Below, piece by piece: positions 57,511 to 64,000 of a DNA stretch of 64,000 nt. Position numbers and translations under genes: made by a program. This DNA comes from Jaapia argillacea MUCL 33604 (Eukaryota; Basidiomycota; Agaricomycetes; Jaapiales; Jaapiaceae). The notes beneath the pieces were generated by a model that made no database searches, was not told the origin of the DNA, and was given only the letters and a program-made list of their open reading frames with translations. The stretch is from NCBI GenBank assembly GCA_000697665.1, contig KL197712.1:1834766-1898765 (forward strand). Direction: 5' to 3'. How positions within the stretch are numbered: the first letter of the stretch is position 1; each line of letters begins with the position of its first letter.

Positions 57511-58129
57511 TACTGGAAATGTCCAGCTCTATGGTTGTGGCGGCTCAAGATCCCCGAGTGTGAAGGCTCCGAGAGTGAGCGAAATGTTCTTGTTGCATGA
57601 TGGCTATCGCTTGCTTCTATCAGGTACCATCAGAACCGAATCTTCGTCTTGCACATGCCCAACTCGAAGTTCGTTCTCCAGTCTTGGCTAGGTTTCTGAG
57701 GGTTGCCGCCATAGTAAACCCTTAGATTTGTTGCGGAGGAATGCAATCTATCCACTATGACTGGATTGCTATCGCTGGGAGCAGAGCCTAAAGACAACCC
57801 TCCGATTACGTTTTCCTGATGACAACGATAGCTTCTCTCTGCCTGAGGATAAGTCATCACTGTTTTCTATCGTCAAGGCAATCTCCCACAAACTTCCACT
57901 ACCTGATGCCATCAACTAAGGGCGCCTGACGATCATCGTTCCAAGAGAAGCGTTGGTGAGGGCAACCTCTCCCAACCCTCACTCGCTTCTGGTCCCGATG
58001 ATGTGTTATCCAGGCGCGGAGCCAAAAAATGTGGGCATAATCAACAACAAGAACCTCTTCTATCGACTCTCGGTTTTCACGCTCTCCTCTTCCACCAACC
58101 TTGACTACAAAACGCGACGCTGAACTGGC
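57511..58129. other. Upstream region of DUF4436 copy D3
   Basis: Partly related to the upstream region of D2 in reverse orientation (for example a GATTACGTTTTCCTGATGA-type block near 57800). Contains the conserved block at about 58062-58081 before the D3 start. No gene. Confidence 0.45.
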
Positions 58130-60018
58130 ATGGACTCCTCCGTGTCATCCTCTACCTCAAGTCCTCGTCGTCTCCCCACTCTTCCTCCTGGGGCCATGGT
58201 TCCGAACCTACTCCCTCCATCCCCTACCGTCGTGACCGCTTCTCACGAAGGTCAACTCACCTCAAGCCCTGAAGACTCTTCACCGCCAGGTCCGCTGGGC
58301 TCACCTGATCGTGGCAGCAATGATCAGACTCTTGTCTCGTCGTCTCCACCGCCAACCTCCCCCACTTCGGACAAACCCAATGTCCCTCCAGCCATCTCGT
58401 TCGCGACCGCAGGCTTGATTGCAACTGCCATCAAGCGCCGACCCGCGCCCGTCCCAGGTACCTCTGAGGATTCCTTGAAGGAAGGTTCATCTGATTCAGG
58501 GAGTGGGATGGTTGAGAAGGAAGTACATCAGAAAAGGAGTTTCTTCCGACGGCACTGGAGGATATGTAGCACTTTCATCGTGCTCGCAATTTCGGCCATC
58601 GGTGTTGGTATGGGATGGGCGATGAGGCTTCACACCTTCGATGGGACGGATAGTCCGTACGGTACTGGAGTATGTTGAGCCTTTATTTCCAAATTTGACA
58701 CCTACTCAAATGGATCTCGCTTCTCCGTAGATATTTCTGTGGTCGAATTTGGTCTCCGTTGATGCCGATCAGCAGACCATGGTCATGGACTGGATCATCT
58801 TCAACTACACCTGTGGCCAGCAAAGCATGTCGACACCTTGCCCAGACGTCAATCTCTACTTTGACCAGTAAGCTCATTCGTTCCGTCACCCGAATTTCTT
58901 TTGCTGTACTTCTTTCAACGACTCTAAATCATGTGTTAGAAACTTGATACGACCCAACAATGGCGGTGGGCCATCGGACAACAACATTCCCTCTGCACCC
59001 ATTTTCACCTTGAACGGGACCGAGTTTGCATCAGGGGATCTATTAGCGAATTCGAGGATTTTCAGGACCAACGTCGTCATATCGAACTATGCGACTGGTC
59101 GAACGACTCAGTCATATCCATTCGACAAGTACGTGTTAGGTCTCATTCGAGAGTTGGCTTGTCACTGAGATCTACGGTGTTGACAGGTACAACGCCGCGA
59201 TTTTCGTGTTTGCTCAAGTCATCAACAACACGAGCCAGTTCGTTCCGGTAAACATCAACGTTACCACTGGTATCGCCGTGTCTGTATTTCTCCATCTCCA
59301 TTAGGATAAGATGTTCATTGGCATTCTTAGCGGATTCAACGCCAAGCTCGAAACATCGTACACCGGATTGGCGGATTCTGCCGTCTTCACTAACATTGAG
59401 ATTACGAGGGGTCCGGTTGTCCGAGTCTACGCGCTGTTTATCGTCATCGCGATATGTCCGTCCCCAGCCTTCTTCCATGATTCCTATCCTAACCGATGTC
59501 ATGTAGGGCTCGTCACTCTAACTTTCTTGGCAGCGTGTATCGCTGTCGTGTTTTTGAGAATGGCAATGTCGGCGGCTATTCTCGCGTTACCCGTCACTAC
59601 GCTGTTTGCGTTTACGCAGTTGAGATCGACGTTACCCAGAGCTCCAGCTGGCTTTGGTATGTTCATTTTATGTCTCAAGATGTGTCGTTATTGATGAACA
59701 TTATTCTTCTGTTGTAGGTGCGGATATCGGTGAGTAACCCAAACTCGTGTTTGAATGACTTGTCGCCTCGAACATTCATCCATGTCATGCGTAGATTTCG
59801 TTGGAATATTGCCTTGCCTTGCCATTCTCACCTTTTGCGTAAGTCTTTGTGCCGTTTAAAACTCGTTGACCATATCACAGACGATTCTGACTGTCTTCTC
59901 TTTCGTCGTTTCGCAGTCGGTCCTTATGGTCGCCGTCTTCCTCTTCCGTGATCCCGAGAAGGGACTTGATCCGGAACGGGATTTTTCTGTGCATGTTAAA
60001 CAGGAGAAACAGGACTAG
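58130..60018 (+). pseudogene. DUF4436-type membrane protein (copy D3, in-frame stop)
   Basis: The eight-exon structure is preserved: 58130-58669, 58731-58867, 58940-59128, 59187-59455, 59507-59656, 59719-59730, 59795-59838, 59917-60018. All junctions are in phase, giving a predicted 480 residues if read through. In exon 4 the codon corresponding to CAG in D1 is TAG at 59302-59304, so translation would stop near residue 328. That is before the C-terminal membrane helices. Everything after the stop is still open, so the mutation looks recent. The motifs TTQSYPFDKY and FRDPEKGLDPE are kept. It could alternatively make a truncated protein with one membrane helix. Confidence 0.78.
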
Positions 60019-60309
60019 GAACCGGCTCGGATTTGGAATATCATTATGAAGCCTCAGCGTCTGTAAGAAGTCTGCCGAGTCTCGCGACGTACGAGAAGGA
60101 TTTTTCTGGGGATGATACACAACACAGCTGTACGGGCTGGCGAAGTTTCGAGGTTGTGGCGGCAAAATTCATCGTGTGTGCATTCTACGTAGGCTGACCG
60201 TTAGCGGATGCCTCATGGCAATAGGCGACTTGTGCTAAGGGAACACCACTTCGGTTTCATCTGTCAGTACATGTCAGTTGTCCGCGTACCATCTCCAGGG
60301 CACTCGAAA

Positions 60310-60673
60310 CAATTCGAGTCACGCAAATATTGTCGCTTTGCCAATCTCTAAAGCGAACGATGTAGCCGTCGTCCTGCTGCTCCCGATGTCGACAAACTCA
60401 ACTTGAAGTCCTCCATCATCCGGCGGAGCACACACCGAGAAGATGTTGGTGATGATCGTCGGATGGGGGCCAAAAGCGATAGGATCGTGACTGTGTGAGG
60501 TTCTTCTTCTCCTCGAGGGTGCTGATCCGCTTATGCAGCTTCCGAAGCCCAAGTTGCTCAACTTCAGCCTCATTAATCTCCTCCCAGGCCTTATAGATTC
60601 GCAGCGCATCAATTCCAGCCGACCGACTATCACTAGCTTTTGCACGCATGCTGAGCTTTCCTCGGTGCACCAA
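60310..60673 (-). pseudogene. Truncated F-box type B relic
   Basis: Minus-strand sequence resembling the start of B1/B2: YKAWEEINEAEVE, RKLHKRISTLEEKKNLTQSR, then the Ser-Arg of the conserved QSRC with a short deletion, and a scrambled continuation of LAPIRR in another frame (WPPSDD). Only about 300 bp remains and there is no F-box. It lies 36 kb from the B genes. Confidence 0.7.
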
Positions 60674-61124
60674 CCAACAGCTTCTTTTCTTGAGAAGCTG
60701 CGTTATGTGGATACACAGATTGGTCCTCGTCGTCGTCGGAATCTACCACATCGCTTTGCACTCTTGCCACTTACTACCTATCTACCCTGTCGACCCTCTT
60801 TACTCTCGCCGAGCATTCGCCGAATTTGTGCGATGTCCCGCCCCCACCCCGTCTTGAAGCTCTTCTCTACCTCGCCCTCCCCAGATACATCCATCCAGAA
60901 GGAACACCAGAAATCCATACGCTTACCTCCGCCGCCCATCCCAACTCGGACCTACACACACATTCACCATCGGCTTACGACCATTTTTCTATCATCGTCG
61001 AGTTTAATCTGTGTGGGTTACCGAAAAGAGGATGACCTGGGAGGACTAACGCGTCCAGCAGCGGGGTTGGACAGGAGAGGAAGGAGTGATAGTTGAGGGA
61101 GGAATGATGTAGCGGGCCTGGAGG
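60674..61124. other. Intergenic
   Basis: Between the F-box relic and the next possible gene. Open frames here (for example 60833-61096) are Pro/Ser-rich and unsupported. Confidence 0.4.
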
Positions 61125-61936
61125 ATGATTTCTTGGCTTGTGAGAGGTCCTCGACATGTCTACTGGCTATGGATGCTTTGTCGAAGGAGACAAGGTATTC
61201 ATCGTCACGCTCCGACCTACTATTACCCCACTTTCGCTTGTTCTCGACATCGACTCGGAACGGAAGACTCGGACGAAGTGTCTACATCCCCTGTCGAATC
61301 CACTCCTCCCCCGCCCTTCATCCTCGTCATCACACTCGAAATTCACAAGGACATCACTGGGATCTCCGGACACACGACTATATCAATCCCATTTGCCTCC
61401 GTCGCGTTCAAAACCGACTTCTGCTCTGCGCAGACCCTCTGGTATTCGTCCTTTTTTCAAGTCATAACAAATGCTCCTCCCACCATTGATCAGGGTTATA
61501 CCCAGACAATGTCATCTCAGAATCGACAAACTCCATCTCCGACTTGATGGAATCCTTCCTCCGTTTCGACGATGATTCAGACTTGGACTCGGACTCTGGT
61601 TCGGACAACTATCACGCTCAGCGCTACACGTTCATTCCCGGTCCAAGTCTTCGTTGTACTATTTCAACCGTCCGCCTTCTCGAGGAAGGTCCCATAGTTC
61701 GGGTTTGGGGATGGGTTTTGTGGGTGGAGGTGTGGTTATTGAGGATGAGGGATGTCTTGGAGGGTTCTGAACCACTATGTCTCCGAATTGAGGGCAACTC
61801 TCCCTTCTATTCTTCCATTTCGGAGAGGGCGAGGGCGACCCCTGAGCGTTGGGACTTTATCACGGGAAGTCGGTTTCGGGTTTTCGGTGGGTTGTGGCTT
61901 GTGATTTTTATTCACTGTATCGTTACGGCGATGTGA
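61125..61936 (+). CDS. Possible spliced gene of unknown function
   Basis: Two coding-like blocks lie in different frames. The first, at about 61265-61450, reads EDSDEVSTSPVESTPPPPF then ILVITLEIHKDITGISGH and SIPFASVAFKTDFC. The second, about 61500-61936, reads ESTNSISDLMESFLRFDD, an Asp/Ser run, then RYTFIPGPSLRCTISTVRLL and a Trp-rich hydrophobic segment (VWGWVLWVEVWLL). It ends with a membrane-like C-terminus (GGLWLVIFIHCIVTAM). I could not find an intron that joins them with matching phase, so exact exons and the start are unresolved. No family recognised. Confidence 0.35.
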
Positions 61937-62274
61937 TAGTTGGTTTGGTAGACGAATCTGTGTGCGAGAGGGGGTGTGGTTGATTATTTGTAACTATTCT
62001 CGTGCAGCTTAACTATCGTAATACTTCTATTGATGCATCATATCCTCCTCATTGATCCAGACACTTTACACCCAACCATCATCCAGGGACAGTGAAGACG
62101 TCTGGGCAGCAATTAGTGTGACCTGCCGTTCGCTTTGCGAGCCTCAGCGGGCAAGGATCGGTAACCCAATTCGGTCGACCGACGCCCTGAATCCAGAACA
62201 CTAACTCCACATAGTTCCCCGCTTTTACGGCCTCAACCTCCACAGGCAGGACTTAATCTAGTTATTCATTACTG
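61937..62274. other. Short intergenic
   Basis: No gene recognised. Confidence 0.4.
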
Positions 62275-62652
62275 ATGAACAATGCCACTCTCGTTGCTGA
62301 TTTACAATCCGAGATTCAGACGCTTCGCACACAACGCAACACCTTCAGGACAGATTTGACTCAATGTCGAAGACTTGGTAGAGAGAAGGACAAGCTGGTT
62401 CTTTCGTTAAGGAGTGAGATCCAAGGCCTTGCAGGTGCTAAGACAGTGTTACAAGAGAGGGTGGAGGAGTTGGAGATGGAGCTTTTTGATTTCAGGAGGG
62501 TGAAGGTAGAGAGAGAGATGGAGGTGGTTAGGCTAGCATGTGACACTCTAGTGAGTTGTCCTCATCTTTATGATGACATCGTCACTGTACTGTACATTTT
62601 TGACCAACCCGGCGGGTCACAGGTCACCACCATTGGCACCGCCTGGGTGTAA
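62275..62652 (+). CDS. Small coiled-coil ORF
   Basis: An open frame of 125 codons starting MNNATLVADLQSEIQTLRTQ. Residues about 5-85 are a continuous heptad-like coiled coil (LVLSLRSEIQ, VLQERVEELEMELFDFRR). The last about 35 residues are unlike the rest, and a GT near 62550 may mark an intron, so the true C-terminus is uncertain. No known family; the length and coil alone give modest support. Confidence 0.35.
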   Translation: MNNATLVADLQSEIQTLRTQRNTFRTDLTQCRRLGREKDKLVLSLRSEIQGLAGAKTVLQERVEELEMELFDFRRVKVEREMEVVRLACDTLVSCPHLYDDIVTVLYIFDQPGGSQVTTIGTAWV

Positions 62653-63274
62653 CTTTTCAAAAATAACAGAAATCGCTGTTTTTTGAGGCCTGCAGCACAA
62701 TGCAAAGCTATCCTATTATTTCTACACAAGGAAAGTAAAGCAATACCAGGAAAACACAAACCGGAAAGCTCTCAACTAAGAATATCCTCCAGGACATTGT
62801 TGTCGAAAGTCACCCACAAAGCACTGCTGTAACACTTTGTCACTATTTGTTGCCTCTGTATACCTCTTTCTTAAATAAATATTAAGTATTGGGGTGGAGA
62901 TTTCTGGGGGTGGGACCCCTCCATCTGATAGAGTACCTTCTTGGCTATCCAACGCACTTTATTTTATCCATATTTGTGGTTGGGTTGGCGTGCTGTGGGG
63001 GGTATAAAGTTGGAGGTCAGGAGCAGGAGCAGTTGCCGGATTTGGAAGGTAGTCACGTGTGACATCACACTCTTCCGCGCGCCAGCGCGGTATCTCGAGT
63101 GACTCTTCCTAGGGATGAATGGTCATCTACTATCCCATAGTTTGGTGGCAGGGTAGAGGAATAAAATGAGAACTAGGAAGGAAGGAGGTTGGGGACCTGA
63201 AAGGGGAGGATGACAAGCTAGAAAGGGGAGGCGAGCACCGAAGGCGCGAGACTAAGAAACTTTTGAAGAGAGCT

Positions 63275-63359
63275 TGAAGGAGTATAGAATAACAGCTGTT
63301 CCGAAGAGACAAGGCTGTTTCGATAATCTCATCAGACTCTATACTCATGGCTTTTATAT
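63275..63359 (+). repeat. Direct repeat, copy 1
   Basis: About 85 bp beginning AAGGAGTATAGAATAACAG and ending GGCTTTTATAT. A diverged direct copy lies at about 63913-63998. Both follow GC-rich GCGAG-type sequence. Possibly transposon termini, but the class is unknown. Confidence 0.6.
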
Positions 63360-63856
63360 GTGTTAGACGCAGAGTCCGGCCCGTGCTAACACCGGACATC
63401 CGTGGGATGGTTCTAAGAAGTAAGTGGAACCAATACTCTTTCTCTCTCATGCCACCGCAGTCATTTGACTGTGTGATGCACTCCTAATAGAAAGGAAGCA
63501 GAAGCATAGCCGCCCAGCCCCCAGCTGGAAAACCGGAACGTGCAGTAACTCCCACAGCTGATCATTCAGATCTTACTCAGGTATCTATATCTACGGGATG
63601 TATAGTCGAGTGATTATTACGATTATAGGCTGTTTTTGTATTAGGGTTATGCTTAAGGAAGGGTACTTTCATCACTTCTTTTGTGAATAGAGGGTGTGCA
63701 GTTAGATAGACATGAAATAGTAGGACACAGAAGACCTATCTATATACTTAGTAGATTTGGGCCCCAGATTCCATTCCACCTCCGACATTCCACCTCCGAG
63801 TATAATACATCTAGAATACACTGAGTATACACCTTAGTGGAATAATACCTATGGTG

Positions 63857-63880
63857 GTTAGGGTTAGGTTAGGGGGGAAG
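63857..63880 (+). repeat. Short telomere-like tract
   Basis: GGTTAGGGTTAGGTTAGGGG, imperfect units of TTAGGG, the usual basidiomycete telomere repeat. Too short to be a chromosome end. May be an interstitial remnant or chance. Confidence 0.4.
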
Positions 63881-63912
63881 CGAGCGCGAAGCGCGAGCGA
63901 ATCAAGATAAGT

Positions 63913-63998
63913 CGAAAGGAGTAAAGAATAACAGGCTATCCGAAGAGTAGACACTGTTTCGATAATCTCTTCAGACTCTTTACTCTAGGCTTTTATAT
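63913..63998 (+). repeat. Direct repeat, copy 2
   Basis: Begins AAAGGAGTAAAGAATAACAG and ends GGCTTTTATAT, matching 63275-63359 with scattered changes. The window ends just after it, so the element may continue. Confidence 0.6.
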
Positions 63999-64000
63999 TA

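Larger units (their letters stand above)
56640..60120 (+). repeat. Inverted segmental duplication, right arm
   Basis: Plus-strand counterpart of 38530-43470 on the minus strand. Order: start region of Z2 (56640-56880), a deletion, the Z2 3' part and flank (about 56890-57510), a diverged stretch, then DUF4436 gene D3 and its 3' flank. Limits approximate. Confidence 0.75.
62653..64000. other. AT-rich, gene-poor right end
   Basis: No coding gene supported. It contains the direct repeat pair described separately, a short direct repeat (ATTCCACCTCCGA, about 63773-63800) and a telomere-like tract near 63857-63880. Confidence 0.5.

Noticed and set aside
59302-59304. Programmed stop readthrough or selenocysteine at the D3 in-frame stop
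   Set aside because: The codon is TAG, not TGA, and the paralogues have a sense codon here, so a simple nonsense mutation is more likely.

Overview
The window looks like nuclear DNA of a filamentous basidiomycete, probably Agaricomycotina. Coding regions are cut by many short GT-AG introns of about 45-75 nt. The gene families fit that group: large sets of F-box genes whose start codon sits on a tiny first exon, DUF6534-type and DUF4436-type membrane proteins, a Zn2Cys6 transcription factor, an ERMP1-like M28 peptidase and a secreted acid sphingomyelinase. I see no tRNA, rRNA, CRISPR or bacterial-style operon. Splice models below were built by hand from reading-frame continuity and GT/AG sites.

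Region 1 (1-21.6 kb) is a tandem segmental duplication. Copy 1 (about 3811-12757) and copy 2 (about 12758-20601) each carry F-box type A, an antisense F-box type C and F-box type B. The left boundary lies in the first exon of a large AlkB-like gene and the right boundary in an aminoglycoside-phosphotransferase-like gene. The two intact parents therefore sit at the outer edges, and truncated pieces of both meet at 12757/12758. Copy 1 has an extra, broken A gene. Copy 2 contains a foldback DNA element (13170-14211) with TIRs of about 270 bp. A run of Ns inside it appears to be a false gap, because the two contig ends share the same 105 bp.

Region 2 (21.9-34 kb) holds single-copy genes: a two-finger zinc protein, a decayed F-box copy, a DUF6534-like membrane gene, an ERMP1-like M28 peptidase and a Nop8-like ribosome-biogenesis factor.

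Region 3 (35-60 kb) has three DUF4436-type membrane genes. Two are in tandem on the minus strand (35.6-37.5 and 38.7-40.6 kb). The third, at 58.1-60.0 kb on the plus strand, lies in an inverted copy of the block that also carries a second two-finger zinc gene (42-43.2 kb). Only the first DUF4436 copy is free of lesions. Between the arms of this inverted duplication lie a Zn2Cys6 regulator, an acid sphingomyelinase, a poorly resolved small gene and an unrecognised gene.

Region 4 (60-64 kb) is gene-poor. It has a truncated F-box relic, a doubtful spliced gene, a coiled-coil ORF and, at the right edge, repeated AT-rich sequence with a short telomere-like tract.

The window is best read as a locus shaped by local duplication, inversion, gene conversion and pseudogene formation. 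I find no coherent pathway cluster. The strongest leads are the paired zinc-finger family with fixed spacings, its linkage to DUF4436 genes, and the F-box array.
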